A DNA stretch of 64,000 nucleotides from Bordetella genomosp. 13 (GCF_002119665.1 NZ_CP021111.1:3906001-3970000); one strand, 5' to 3'; positions 29,004-38,768 are shown, counted from the stretch's first letter. A program made the numbers and translations. Notes: a model not told the origin generated them from the letters alone.

Positions 29004-29119
29004 TTCGGTCTTCGCTTTTTTGGAGGCGAAGGTCCGGACGATTGCCCAACGACCACTGCGCCTAGCGCTTGGGGCAACGTCCAAAGCCAGGCGCCAGCCC
29101 GGCCCAGCAAACGGACACC

Positions 29120-29210
<91 letters not shown>

Positions 29211-29240
29211 ACGAATTCAAGCACTTGGCACACCAGCGGA

Positions 29241-30020
29241 TCAAAAGACGATCTTCAGCCCGGCCATCGGGCCACGCTGCACGACGTCGAATTCGAATCC
29301 GCCGCTTCTGTAGTCGACTCCCACCGCGCGGTAACCGATGGTCGCTGACACCGACCTGCTGAAGCGATAATCGAGTCCGATCGCCACGTCCCAATCGAGA
29401 TCAGCCCCGCCGGCGCCGACCATGGACCACCCCATAACCGAGAATTCCGGCGTGAAGGCGTAATTGCCACGCACCCCCGCCAACACGTCGACCCACGTTG
29501 CGCTGTCACTGCGCTTGGCGCCGTCCAGATACGCCCCTTTGAAGGTCACGGTGGTATCGACCGACCACACCCGCAGTCCCGCAACAACGTCCAATCTTTT
29601 CGCCGAATCGTCGACGACGGCGTAGCCGCCACCAAGCAGACCGGCGAAAGTTTCGACATCGAGGTCGACCGTGCTGGCCAGAATGCCGCGCGGCGTAGCA
29701 CTATCGGCGCCGATTTTCGTGTACATGAGATCGCCGAAGATGCTGTAGCGCCCCCTGCGCGCCTCGCCCATGACCATGGCGCCGAAATCCAGATTATCGA
29801 AAATGTCGTTGAAATCGGCATCAATATCGATGACGGGCAGATTGAATTGGGCGGTCTTGCCTGAGAGACCCGCCGCCCAGAAATAGGGAGCCACGGAAAA
29901 TTCCCATTCGTCCTGCGCGGCAAGACCAGTCGTCGACTCGACCATCGATGCCTCGCCAGCGCCCAAGGCGTGGCCCGCCCATAGACAACCACAGATCAGC
30001 CCCATCATCGTCTTCTTCAT
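29241..30020 (-). CDS. outer-membrane beta-barrel protein
   Basis: 259 residues from MKKTMMGLICGCLWAGHALGAG, a signal peptide. The mature chain alternates polar and hydrophobic residues in strand-sized runs (WEFSVAPYFWAAGLSG, RYSIFGDLMYTKIG, SVSATIGYRAVGVDY). It ends in a C-terminal Phe (MAGLKIVF), the usual outer-membrane insertion signal. The length suggests an 8-12 strand barrel. No specific porin family is recognised. Base composition is less GC-rich than the flanking core genes. A TTG-initiated form at 30032 is less likely. Confidence 0.75.
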   Translation of the reverse strand: MKKTMMGLICGCLWAGHALGAGEASMVESTTGLAAQDEWEFSVAPYFWAAGLSGKTAQFNLPVIDIDADFNDIFDNLDFGAMVMGEARRGRYSIFGDLMYTKIGADSATPRGILASTVDLDVETFAGLLGGGYAVVDDSAKRLDVVAGLRVWSVDTTVTFKGAYLDGAKRSDSATWVDVLAGVRGNYAFTPEFSVMGWSMVGAGGADLDWDVAIGLDYRFSRSVSATIGYRAVGVDYRSGGFEFDVVQRGPMAGLKIVF

Positions 30021-30180
30021 TTCGCTTCTCAATGTGAACGCGGTTCATGGATGTGCCGCGGCGCATATACGCGGTCGGTTGGGCTGTTGACTCGAAGAAT
30101 TGCCCTACATGTGTTTTTTGCATGGAAGTACGGCTGATCAGGGCAGTAAAGCCGTGCCGCGCCGACGATGTCGACGTCGC

Positions 30181-31206
30181 TCAGGTAGTCTCGGATATCG
30201 ATCCGAAATCTCCCAGCTTCGACTTGCGAAACTGCAGTGGCGAAGCGCCTGCCATCTTGCGGAATGCGCGAGTGAAGTGCGCGGCGTCGGTATATCCCAA
30301 GGACAAGGCAATATCGACGATCTTGATCTCCGGGCGCCGCAGCAGCGCCGCGGCTCTTTCGAATCGGACGGCGTTCACGATGCCCCTGTAGCTGACGCCC
30401 GACTCGGCCAGCATGCGCTGCAGATTCCTCCTGCTGGTGTTCGCCATCTCGGCAATATCCATCAATGTCGGGACTTTCCCTCCCAGATAAGAGGGCAGCA
30501 TCAAGTTCAGCGTATCCACCAGTTTTCCTGAAATACCGACGTAATCGGCTTCCGACGGGGCGCCGTGCGCCGAACTGGAGAGCGGAGGCAGGCTCAGGTA
30601 TGCCACCGGAATATCGATCCACGAGTATTGCTGGCCGCCGAGGAAGCGAGTCCTGGACCAGTGATCCTGCACTTCGGCCCCGGGCGTGTACTCGGCTTCG
30701 AACGCCATTGTGGCTGGCATCCAGTCCGAGCCGGCGAACTCGCGCACGACGTGGACGGGTAGAACATTCTGCAGCCATTGGGAGTGCTCGAGATGCCGCA
30801 TGCCCTTGACGCCATTGAGCCGGCTATGAAGCCTGACGGACTTCTGGTGAAAGTCCAGAAACATGGTCAGGTTGGTATCTTCGAGATGGGCAAAGGAGCA
30901 AAGATTCTTCAGCGCGACAAACAGCGTCGGCGAATTGACGATCAGCGCGCGAAGGCGCTCGCTCAAGTAATAGAAATTCGCGCCTCGCGCCACCAGGTAG
31001 CCGAAATCGGGAATTCCCTGCTCGCGCTTGGCCGCGTCCGCGAACTGAAGCGCGTTCCTGATGGGAACATAACTGCTCAAGCGTCCTTCCATATCTACGG
31101 GGAGATTATGTTTCTCCAACAGGGGCTCGACCGGCACGCCCATCGCGTCCAGTATGTACTTGAACGGAAGAACGAACTGGCAGCGCGTCAATGGAATTTT
31201 CGCCAT
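30181..31206 (-). CDS. AraC-family transcriptional regulator
   Basis: 341 residues. The N-terminal arabinose-binding-like domain of the OruR/ArgR type is followed by a C-terminal AraC DNA-binding domain of two helix-turn-helix units: TLMDIAEMANTSRRNLQRMLAESG, then EIKIVDIALSLGYTDAAHFTRAFRKMAGASPLQFR. The gene starts MAKIPLTRCQFVLPFKYILD. It lies downstream-facing of the outer-membrane gene on the same strand, 160 bases apart. Divergent to it are a lipoprotein and a DUF1254 protein, which are plausible targets. Confidence 0.88.
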   Translation of the reverse strand: MAKIPLTRCQFVLPFKYILDAMGVPVEPLLEKHNLPVDMEGRLSSYVPIRNALQFADAAKREQGIPDFGYLVARGANFYYLSERLRALIVNSPTLFVALKNLCSFAHLEDTNLTMFLDFHQKSVRLHSRLNGVKGMRHLEHSQWLQNVLPVHVVREFAGSDWMPATMAFEAEYTPGAEVQDHWSRTRFLGGQQYSWIDIPVAYLSLPPLSSSAHGAPSEADYVGISGKLVDTLNLMLPSYLGGKVPTLMDIAEMANTSRRNLQRMLAESGVSYRGIVNAVRFERAAALLRRPEIKIVDIALSLGYTDAAHFTRAFRKMAGASPLQFRKSKLGDFGSISETT

Positions 31207-31759
31207 GGGAAATCATCCATGAATCCGACTTCGTTCATCACTTCGCGCCGCGAGACAGCTTGCCGGCGCATCAAGCCCGCGAGACCCCGATGGGTCCATC
31301 GGAGCGCGACATAGCTCCCAAGCACGCTGGTCTCGCATAGCCCTCTAAGCCGTCTGGCAGAGGCCGGCGTTGAATAAAGAAACTACGACGGCAAATGTCC
31401 CGTCTACTAAATACAGCCGTAGCGCTTCAATCGGATTTGCGTGGAGATCGAGTGTGGGCTGGACAGTGCGGGAGGGACGACAACGTCGTTCCAGACCCCG
31501 GCACAAGCCATCGTTTTTCGTCGTTCTGACTACCCATGCAAGCCCCAGCCTTGACCCGCCGGATCGCCTTGGAATGAAAAAATACTAGTTTCCGGGCCTG
31601 GGACTTTCTTGCCATATTGCGCCAATTTCTTTGACGCAACAACAGGAAGATAGCCGTACGCACAACGGCGCAGCGTAGACTCCGTCACACTGCAGCCCGG
31701 ACCGGGAGAGAGGCTGGCAGCGCCAGTTTTTCGGCCTAACGTTCCCGCCAAGGAAAGCG
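31207..31759. other. 553-base non-coding divergent region, lower GC
   Basis: The region lies between the AraC regulator and the DUF3313 lipoprotein. Open frames here are short, without start sites or family features. Base composition is clearly more AT-rich than the chromosome around it, with runs such as GAAAAAATACTAG near 31573. No clear repeat, att site or RNA gene was recognised. Confidence 0.5.
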
Positions 31760-32452
31760 ATGAAAATCAATAGCCCATTGCGTGCAATCTTTTGGGGGAT
31801 ATCGGCGGCGCTCCTCGTTTCAGCGTGCTCCACGGCGCCGTCACCGCAGGACTCAGGCTTTCTGCAAAAGGATTATGGCCTCCTGAAACAGGAGACCACA
31901 CCCGATGGCGGTACTCGACGGGTATATGTGAGCTCCGCATTCACGCCCGCCAACTACAACGCTGTGTGGCTCGACCAGGTCGCGTATTACCCGGAACCTC
32001 AGCCCACCGAGAATGTGTCGATGGAGAACCTGACGCAGATTCGTAACGCCATCGACCAGTCGCTGCGGCACAAGATCGGTCGACAGGTTCGGTTGGTGGA
32101 CCGTGCCAGTCCGGGCGTAGCGCACGTGCGCATTGCGATCACGGCTATCGGGGCGGAAAAGGAGGCCCTGAAGGCTTACCAGTACATCCCTATCGCGCTG
32201 GTATTGACCGGAGCAAAGGCGGCCCTGGAGGGCGGCATGCCGCGCGACGCCTCGATAGCCATCGAAACCCGGGTCACGGACAGCATGTCCGGAGAACTGC
32301 TGTACGCCGCCGTGCGTGGCGGTACCGGAGAACGGATCGCAAAGGCGACCCAGGACCAAGGCGGCGTTCAACTGTCCAACCTGCAAGCGCTTATTGATCA
32401 ATGGAGTACGGGCGCTGCCGCCGAGGTCCGGACGTACGTCGCCGGAGGTTAA
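31760..32452 (+). CDS. DUF3313-type lipoprotein
   Basis: 230 residues with lipobox LVSAC near residue 23, preceded by a conventional signal peptide. The body has VYVSSAFTPANYNAVWLDQVAYYPEPQP and later AIDQSLRHKIGRQVRLVDRASPGVAHVRIAITAI, typical of the DUF3313 family of periplasm-facing lipoproteins. Function unknown. AAGGAAAG lies upstream of the ATG. It is followed 108 bases later by the DUF1254 gene on the same strand. Confidence 0.78.
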   Translation: MKINSPLRAIFWGISAALLVSACSTAPSPQDSGFLQKDYGLLKQETTPDGGTRRVYVSSAFTPANYNAVWLDQVAYYPEPQPTENVSMENLTQIRNAIDQSLRHKIGRQVRLVDRASPGVAHVRIAITAIGAEKEALKAYQYIPIALVLTGAKAALEGGMPRDASIAIETRVTDSMSGELLYAAVRGGTGERIAKATQDQGGVQLSNLQALIDQWSTGAAAEVRTYVAGG

Positions 32453-32560
32453 GACCGTCATCCCTGTCCACGCTGCACAAACGTCCACGCGCGCTAATCG
32501 CCTTACCCGAGACGTCTCGCAGCAGCATCGCACTTCACCAGACTATTGTTGGAGGGAAAC

Positions 32561-34012
32561 ATGAACCTTACGCGTCGCAACGTGAATGCGGCTGGGCTCG
32601 CCCTGCTGGCAGGAGCCACTTTAGGCACCACGGCCACCCCGTCGATCGCCGCAGAGGGAGTGGTGGCGGATTTGCCGGAAGGCATCGAGGATCTCGCGCT
32701 CGCCGTCGAGGCTTATATCTATGCTTACCCGCTGGTGACCATGGAGATCACCCGGCGGGTCATAACGAACGTGGCCGAGGCAAAGGGCAGCCGTGGCCCG
32801 ATGGGACATGTGATCAAGCTGCGGCAGTATCCGGACGCCACCTTCCGCGACGTGACCGCGCCGAATGCCGATACCCTTTACACCACAGCATTCTTCGACG
32901 TGGGCGATGAACCGTGGGTGATCAGCCTGCCGGACATGAAGGATCGCTACGCGCTGTTCCCGATGCTGGACGGTTGGACAACAGTATTTGATGTCCCGGG
33001 AAAGCGCACAACAGGTACGGGCCCACAGACGTTCGTCGTGACGGGCCCAACGTGGAAAGGTTCGATTCCCGCAGGGATGACCCAATATAAATCGCCCACG
33101 AGCATCGTCTGGCTGCTGGGCCGCATCTACTGTACCGGCACGCCCGAAGACTACGCCGAGGTCCATAAGCTGCAGGATCAGGTGAAACTGGCTCCACTCA
33201 GTCAATGGGAAAAGGACTGGGTGGCGCCAGCAGGCAAGGTGGACCCCTCGATAGACATGAAGACGTCCGTCCGGGACCAGGTCAACCGGATGGACGCAAT
33301 AGAGTACTTCACGCTGTTTGCCGAACTGCTGAAACGGAATCCGCCTACTGAAGCGGACGCCCCCATGCTGGCCAAGCTGGCCCCGCTGGGCATCGTGCCG
33401 GGTCAGGACTTCGATAAAAGCAGATTCCATCCGTCTTTGGTCAAGCGCGTACCCGAGCTGGCTTTTGGGCGCATCATGCTGCATTTCAAGGCTAGCGACG
33501 GCGACATCAAGGATATTGACGGCTGGGGCTTTACGACCAAGACGGGCATTTACGGCACCAACTATATCCAGCGCGCATTGATCACCGCGATCGGCCTGGG
33601 CGCGAATCGGCCGCAGGACGCGATCTACCCGACGTCGCTGAAATCGGGCAGCGGGCTCGTCAAGCGGGACTATATGGGATCCGAGAAGTATGTATTGACC
33701 TTCGAGAAAGGGCTCTTGCCGCCGGTATCGGGTTTCTGGTCATTGACCATGTACGACGCCAATTACTTCTTCGTCGACAACCCGCTCAACCGCTATTCGA
33801 TCAGCGCGCGCCAGCCGCTGAAGGCAAAGCCCGACGGCTCGATCGATTTGTTGATACAGCAAGAGTCGCCGGGGCCCGAGCTGGAATCGAACTGGCTGCC
33901 TGCGCCGAAGGGAAGATTCATACTGATGATGCGCCTGTACTGGCCCAACGAAAGCCAGCCCTCCATCCTGGATGGATCCTGGACCATCCCGCCGGTACGA
34001 AAGGTCAGTTGA
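32561..34012 (+). CDS. DUF1254/DUF1214 exported protein
   Basis: 483 residues from MNLTRRNVNAAGLALLAGATLG, with GGAGGG upstream. The twin-arginine and hydrophobic stretch look like a Tat signal ending near AEG. The N-terminal DUF1254 part contains AYIYAYPLVTMEITRRV and FRDVTAPNADTLYTTAFFDV. The C-terminal DUF1214 part contains FWSLTMYDANYFFVDNPLNRYSI. Members occur widely in proteobacteria and fungi as secreted proteins without established activity. A start at 32546 is possible but lacks an RBS. Confidence 0.85.
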   Translation: MNLTRRNVNAAGLALLAGATLGTTATPSIAAEGVVADLPEGIEDLALAVEAYIYAYPLVTMEITRRVITNVAEAKGSRGPMGHVIKLRQYPDATFRDVTAPNADTLYTTAFFDVGDEPWVISLPDMKDRYALFPMLDGWTTVFDVPGKRTTGTGPQTFVVTGPTWKGSIPAGMTQYKSPTSIVWLLGRIYCTGTPEDYAEVHKLQDQVKLAPLSQWEKDWVAPAGKVDPSIDMKTSVRDQVNRMDAIEYFTLFAELLKRNPPTEADAPMLAKLAPLGIVPGQDFDKSRFHPSLVKRVPELAFGRIMLHFKASDGDIKDIDGWGFTTKTGIYGTNYIQRALITAIGLGANRPQDAIYPTSLKSGSGLVKRDYMGSEKYVLTFEKGLLPPVSGFWSLTMYDANYFFVDNPLNRYSISARQPLKAKPDGSIDLLIQQESPGPELESNWLPAPKGRFILMMRLYWPNESQPSILDGSWTIPPVRKVS

Positions 34013-34045
34013 CGGAGCGCGCATTTCTGTTCCGGCAATGCGACG

Positions 34046-34098
34046 AGCCCCGCGAAATGAACTGACCCCCAGAAGTTGGACAGTTCAAAAGCGGGGCT
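34046..34098. repeat. 53-base two-stage hairpin with IS3-like terminal sequence
   Basis: AGCCCCGC (34046-34053) pairs with GCGGGGCT (34091-34098), and TGAACTG (34058-34064) pairs with CAGTTCA (34081-34087). Small internal loops separate the stems and the apical loop has 16 bases. The core, CTGACCCCCAGAAGTTGGAC, resembles the terminal inverted repeat of IS3-family elements (IS150-like) as I remember them. No transposase remnant is present. There is no U-tract on either strand, so it is not an ordinary terminator. Confidence 0.55.
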
Positions 34099-34195
34099 TG
34101 CACTTTCTGGCCATCGCGCCGTCTCTCCGACCCGTCGCAACCCGCCAGCACCGGCGCCGAATGCCTACATAGGCGCCCGGCCACTGTCCCAGCAC

Positions 34196-35827
34196 TTACG
34201 CAGCCGCCAACTGCAGCGCCCCGGCCCCACCCTGCTCCAACCGCCCCGCGGGCGCATCGATCACCTGGCGCGACGCCAGCTTGAAAATCGCCACGGCTTC
34301 GCGCAGCTTCCCGGCCTGGTCTTCCAGCGAGGCCGCCGCGGCGGCGGCTTCCTCGACCAGCGCGGCGTTCTGCTGCGTGGCCGAGTCCATCTGCGAGACG
34401 GCCTGGTTGACCTGCTGGATGCCGGTGGACTGTTCTTCGGAGGCCGCGGAGATCTCGGCGATGATGTCGCTCACGCGGCGCACCGAATCGACGATCTCTC
34501 GCATGGTGGCGCCGGCGCTTTCCACCTGGCTGGAACCCTGCACCACCTTGCCGTTGGAGTCGTCGATCAGGGTCTTGATCTCCTTGGCGGCGCTGGCGCT
34601 GCGCTGGGCCAGGGCACGGACTTCCGAGGCCACGACGGCGAAGCCCTTGCCCTGCTCTCCGGCGCGTGCGGCTTCCACGGCGGCGTTCAAGGCAAGAATG
34701 TTGGTCTGGAAGGCGATGCCGTCGATGACGCCGACGATCTCGGCGATGCGGCGCGAGCTTTCCGAGATGTCGTGCATGGTTTCCACCACCTGGGCCACCG
34801 CATCACCGCCGCGGCGTGCGACGTCCGAGGCTTCCCGGGCCATCTGGTTGGCCTGGCGCGAGTGATCGGTGTTCTGGTGCACCGTCGAGGCCAGCTGCTC
34901 CATCGAGGCGGCGGTTTCCTCCAGCGAGGCGGCCTGCTCTTCGGTGCGCGACGACAGGTCGTTGTTGCCGGCCACGATCTCGCCCGAGCCGGCATAGATC
35001 TGGTCCACGCCTTCGCGCACGGTCGACACGGTGCGGATCAGGCTGTCCTGCATGCCTCGCAGCGCGGCGAACAACACTCCGATCTCGTTGCTGGACGCGA
35101 CAGTGATGCGGCCGGTCAGGTCGCCCGCGGCGATGCGCTCGAAGATCTGCGCGGCCTGGCGCAGGGGCATGAACACGCGGCGGCTGAACATGGCGTACAG
35201 GCCGACGACGACCACCAGCACCACGAGGCCGCCGATGCTCATGACCGCCAGCGAGCGCGCGATGTTGGCCGATGCCTGGTCGGAGACTTCCTCGCCTACC
35301 TTGCTGGCGTAGTCGACATAGGCGAGCAGCGCGTTGGTGAAGACGGTGCCCATGGGCGTGACCTTCTGCTCGGTCAGGTCCAGGGACTTCTGCATGTCGC
35401 CGGCCATCGCGGCCGCGATCAAGGGATCGTAGGCCTGCTCGCGGTAGGCCCGGTACGCATTCATCATGTCGCGATACAGCGGAGCGCCGGCGGCCGAGGT
35501 GTCGGGCCGCGCCTCGAGACGCGCGATGTAGCCGTCGGCCCGTTCGTTGTAGGGCACGGCGCGCTGCGCCACCTTCCTGGCGCCCTCGATGTCGCCGTCC
35601 TTCATGCGGGCGATCGCGTTCATCACGGCAAGTCGTCCGCGCAAGAGCTCACTGGCCAGGCGATGAGCCTGGTCGCCGCGCACGACGTTGTTGTCCAGCA
35701 GTTCCTGAATGGCGGCACGGTTGTGCTCCAGCATGCGGTAGCCCGCGATGCCCGTGGCCAGGAACAGCACGAAGAAAATCCCCAACGCCAGCGTCAGGAG
35801 GTTACGGATGCTCAGGTTGGTCAACAT
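34196..35827 (-). CDS. methyl-accepting chemotaxis protein
   Basis: 543 residues from [21 protein letters not shown]1 is at the N terminus, then a four-helix-bundle ligand domain with [24 protein letters not shown]2 is near residue 195 ([20 protein letters not shown]). A HAMP domain follows, then the signalling hairpin tip [42 protein letters not shown]. It is a Tar/Tsr-like 36-heptad receptor that controls CheA. No CheR-docking pentapeptide is visible at the Ala-rich C terminus. The ligand is unknown. Confidence 0.93.
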   Translation of the reverse strand: MLTNLSIRNLLTLALGIFFVLFLATGIAGYRMLEHNRAAIQELLDNNVVRGDQAHRLASELLRGRLAVMNAIARMKDGDIEGARKVAQRAVPYNERADGYIARLEARPDTSAAGAPLYRDMMNAYRAYREQAYDPLIAAAMAGDMQKSLDLTEQKVTPMGTVFTNALLAYVDYASKVGEEVSDQASANIARSLAVMSIGGLVVLVVVVGLYAMFSRRVFMPLRQAAQIFERIAAGDLTGRITVASSNEIGVLFAALRGMQDSLIRTVSTVREGVDQIYAGSGEIVAGNNDLSSRTEEQAASLEETAASMEQLASTVHQNTDHSRQANQMAREASDVARRGGDAVAQVVETMHDISESSRRIAEIVGVIDGIAFQTNILALNAAVEAARAGEQGKGFAVVASEVRALAQRSASAAKEIKTLIDDSNGKVVQGSSQVESAGATMREIVDSVRRVSDIIAEISAASEEQSTGIQQVNQAVSQMDSATQQNAALVEEAAAAAASLEDQAGKLREAVAIFKLASRQVIDAPAGRLEQGGAGALQLAAA

Positions 35828-36073
35828 GATGCCCAGGGTGTAGCGGTGGAGTGGAGCGCCGCCGAAGCGCTTGCGAGAGCAATGAATCTGTAAAGACAAC
35901 TGCCCAAATCTACGGCGCGGCCTCCGGCAACTTAAGGGAAAACCCTAGATGACCAATGTCAAGATATCTCAAGACGATCCGCACGGCGTGGGCCCACGGC
36001 GGAAAACGACGGGCGCCCCTGTGCTGGCTGCCCACGCAACAGCCCGGCGGATTGCCTTCCGGTCCGCCAGTCT

Positions 36074-36802
36074 CTACCGGCTGACGGAGACCAGCAGCAT
36101 CATGGGCCGCTCGACCTCGTCCTTCAGGCCAGGATCGGCCTCGATCTGCTCGGCCGAGGGCGCGAATTCCTCCACGGCCCGAATCGCGAATCCGGCGCGG
36201 ATCAGCGTGTTCAACGTGGTACCGATGGTCCGGTGATACTTCAGCACGCCCTTTGCGAACCAGTCGGTGCGGCGCTCGCCCTCGATCGAATAGCGGCTGA
36301 CCGGCCAGATCTTGCGCCCGGCGTCGTCCAGCATCCAGTCCGCGGCCTCGGCGGCCATGAAGATCGGGTGCTCGATGGTGAACACCATGCCCGCGCCCGG
36401 CGCCAAGGCGCGGTGCAGCGTGCGCACCAGCCGTTCGAAGTCGTTGATGTAATGGAACGTCAGCGCGCTGTACGCGAAGTCGAAGGCGGCCTGCGGCAGT
36501 TCGATCGTCTCGATGTCCGCGATGCGGTATTCGATGCCGGGATCCGAGGTATCCGCCCTGGCGCGGCGTATCATGTTTTCGGACAGGTCGATGCCGAGGA
36601 CCGACGCCGCCCCCTGCCCGCGCATCCATCGCGACGCCCAGCCGAAGCCGCATCCCAGGTCGACCACGCGCCTGCCGACCAGGTCGGGCAGCATGGCCCT
36701 GATCGAGGGCCACTCCGGCGCGCCATCGAGGCCGCGCACCTGTCGCGGCAGCTGGCTGTAGCCTGCATAGAAGTCGGGATTGTCGTAGATGTTCTGTGCC
36801 AT
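36074..36802 (-). CDS. class I SAM-dependent methyltransferase
   Basis: 242 residues from MAQNIYDNPDFYAGYSQLPRQV, with GGAG six bases upstream. SAM-binding motif I is VVDLGCGFGWASRW near residue 45, with the acidic residue of IDLSENMIRRAR and IADIETIELPQ. FDFAYSALTFHYI is motif II. The DxF.GYSQLxR opening is common in an uncharacterised UbiE-like group, probably acting on a small molecule. An ATG at 36814 would add four residues. Confidence 0.85.
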   Translation of the reverse strand: MAQNIYDNPDFYAGYSQLPRQVRGLDGAPEWPSIRAMLPDLVGRRVVDLGCGFGWASRWMRGQGAASVLGIDLSENMIRRARADTSDPGIEYRIADIETIELPQAAFDFAYSALTFHYINDFERLVRTLHRALAPGAGMVFTIEHPIFMAAEAADWMLDDAGRKIWPVSRYSIEGERRTDWFAKGVLKYHRTIGTTLNTLIRAGFAIRAVEEFAPSAEQIEADPGLKDEVERPMMLLVSVSR

Positions 36803-36845
36803 GAAAGTCTCCATCGCGTCAGTCGCCGGCCTGCACGACCTGCAG

Positions 36846-37700
36846 TCACCGTCCCGGCAACAGCCTCAGTCCCGTGCGCCTGACGAACTCGTCGTAGCCG
36901 ATCGGCGGACCGACCTTCGCGCGGGCGTCGTTGGGCTGCCAGTGCACCCATGCCCGCCCGGTCACGGCATCGTAGACCACTTTGTAAACGTGGCTCGGCA
37001 CGGCCACGCCGTCGCCGATGGTGCGCGGCCTGTCGCTGTACACGGGGCCCGTGAACACATACACGTCCCCACCCGCGCGCCGCACGTACTTCCGCGTGTC
37101 CTCCTCGATACGGCTCCACGGCCCGGAGTTCTGCGCGGGATTCTGCGGCACCATGTTGGCCAGCGAGAAGCTCTGCGCCATGGCCCTTTCGGTTGCCATG
37201 TTGGCGGCCGGCACCATGTGGCCGCGCGAATAGCCCGAGCCGCGGTAGTCGCTCAGCTCCGCGCGCTCGGCCCGCGGCAGGCGGGCCTCGGCATAGAAAC
37301 TGTCAGTGCGCTCCTGCCCGGCCGCGCGCGCCAGGGTCTGGCGGTTCAACCTCTCGGCGACGAACACCGGGGTCTTGGTGCGGCCGTCATGCAGCACGGC
37401 GAAGCTGTCGAAGCACAGCTCGCGCAGCCTGCCCGACGCGGGGACCACGGGCGCGTTTCCGTTGGGGAAGAACTGGCGGCACGCCGTGAAGCGGGTCTGC
37501 ACCAGCTCGCCGGCGGGCGCGGCGGCCGGCGCCGCGGCGGGCGGCACGCGCCAGTCCAGCCGCGCGAGCGCGCCCGAGTTGATCGCGTAAGTCCCGGCGC
37601 CGAACGCAGTGGCCGCCGAGAGGAACAGTGCGCGCAGGAACCGCCATGCGGGACCTGCCTTGCGCTTTGTAGAGGTACGTCTTTTCGGCACGGCGTGCAT
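36846..37700 (-). CDS. DNA/RNA non-specific endonuclease (NucA/EndA type), membrane-anchored or secreted
   Basis: 284 residues. A basic N terminus (MHAVPKRRTSTKRK) and one hydrophobic helix (FLRALFLSAATAFGAG) precede a Pro/Ala linker and the nuclease domain. The beta-beta-alpha metal motif is DYRGSGYSRGHMVPAANM, with the catalytic His at 161; SLANMVPQNPAQNSGPW supplies the metal-binding Asn. Such enzymes degrade nucleic acid outside the cytoplasm, for nutrition, DNA processing or as effectors. No immunity-type partner gene is next to it. Confidence 0.86.
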   Translation of the reverse strand: MHAVPKRRTSTKRKAGPAWRFLRALFLSAATAFGAGTYAINSGALARLDWRVPPAAAPAAAPAGELVQTRFTACRQFFPNGNAPVVPASGRLRELCFDSFAVLHDGRTKTPVFVAERLNRQTLARAAGQERTDSFYAEARLPRAERAELSDYRGSGYSRGHMVPAANMATERAMAQSFSLANMVPQNPAQNSGPWSRIEEDTRKYVRRAGGDVYVFTGPVYSDRPRTIGDGVAVPSHVYKVVYDAVTGRAWVHWQPNDARAKVGPPIGYDEFVRRTGLRLLPGR

Positions 37701-37775
37701 TGTAGACAAGCGCCGCGCATGCGCTGTCGGCCGGCCCCGTGCCGCGAGCGAACCTGCCGGATGCAGGGCACCCGC

Positions 37776-38147
37776 CTAAGTCGTGCAGCTGCGCAGCAGG
37801 TCTTCCAGCTGCGATTCGGAGACGCGCGCGTGGTCGAGTCCGCCGCTGTAGAACAGGGTCGACGAACCGCCCAGGGTGGGCTGGATGCGCACGAGGAAAT
37901 AGTCCTGCCGCTCGGGATAGCGTTCGGCGTAGATGGTGATGTCGAGCCGCTTGGCGGCCGCATCCTCGACCACGTCGGCCCAGCGGGCCAGGTGGTCCAT
38001 CCTGGGCTTCACGCATGCCGCCACGTCATCGGCCGAGCGTATCGACAGGAACAGGACGGGCTTGTTCGATTCCAGATCGCCCTGCCTCGCGCTGCCCGCA
38101 CAGCCGGCCAGCGCCGCCAGCGCGACCATGGCCGCAATACGCTTCAT
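37776..38147 (-). CDS. small lipoprotein of unknown function
   Basis: 123 residues (MKRIAAMVALAALAGC), with lipobox LAGC. The mature protein is one compact domain (NKPVLFLSIRSADDVAACVKPRMD, then QDYFLVRIQPTLGGSSTLFYSGG) ending in SCTT, with a possible disulfide between its two inner cysteines. I do not recognise the family. Confidence 0.68.
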   Translation of the reverse strand: MKRIAAMVALAALAGCAGSARQGDLESNKPVLFLSIRSADDVAACVKPRMDHLARWADVVEDAAAKRLDITIYAERYPERQDYFLVRIQPTLGGSSTLFYSGGLDHARVSESQLEDLLRSCTT

Positions 38148-38210
38148 CCCTGCTCCCAGATGATTGGATCGCGGCCAATATAGCGCAACGCGCCGGCCTC
38201 CCACGCCTGC

Positions 38211-38621
38211 TTACTGTGGGGCCCCTTCGGGCAACTTGGCGATCACCTTGATCTCGAAGTCGAAGCCGGCGAGCCACGTCACGCCGATGGCCGTGGCGGT
38301 CGGATACGGCGCCTTGCCCCAGTATTCGGGCACGATGTCGCGCCAGACCTTTTCGAAGTGTGTGGCGGGGTCGGTCATGAACACCGTGACGTCCAGCACG
38401 TCTTCGAAGGTGCAGCCCGCCGCGGCCAGCACGGCATTGAGGTTCTCGAAGGCGCGCCGCACCTGGGCTTCCAGTCCCGGCTCGGGCGAACCATCCTCCC
38501 GGCTGCCCACCTGTCCCGAGACGAACAGCAGGCCGTTGGACCGCACCGCGGGCGAATAACGGTGGGCTTCGTAAAGCGCATGGCGGTTGGCAGGGAAGAC
38601 GACGTCGCGAGTAGTGGCCAT
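38211..38621 (-). CDS. Rid-family (YjgF/YER057c/UK114) protein lacking the RidA arginine
   Basis: 136 residues (MATTRDVVFPANRHALYEAHRYSPAV). The Rid fold is evident from LLFVSGQVGSREDGS, QVRRAFENLNAVLAAAGC and VFMTDPATHFEKV. At the position of the RidA deaminase arginine (YPAR in RidA), this protein has YPTATAIGV with alanine. It therefore belongs with the non-RidA subfamilies, whose activities are mostly unknown. It is divergent from the LysR gene, 147 bases away, which probably regulates it. Confidence 0.85.
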   Translation of the reverse strand: MATTRDVVFPANRHALYEAHRYSPAVRSNGLLFVSGQVGSREDGSPEPGLEAQVRRAFENLNAVLAAAGCTFEDVLDVTVFMTDPATHFEKVWRDIVPEYWGKAPYPTATAIGVTWLAGFDFEIKVIAKLPEGAPQ

Positions 38622-38768
38622 GTTCGATTCTCCATTTGTGATTTGCCGGCCGGGTCGGCCGGGCGCGTGATTCCACTGTACGCATCGCCAAGGTGCTGAT
38701 AAACACGGCAGGCCGCGCTGGACTATTTGTAGAATCCAAACAATCAGACCCAGACAGGAGCCCGGGCG

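Noticed and set aside
31370..31588. 72-codon frame in the gap before the DUF3313 gene
   Set aside because: No ribosome site, no recognisable protein features, and overlapping frames on both strands are equally good.
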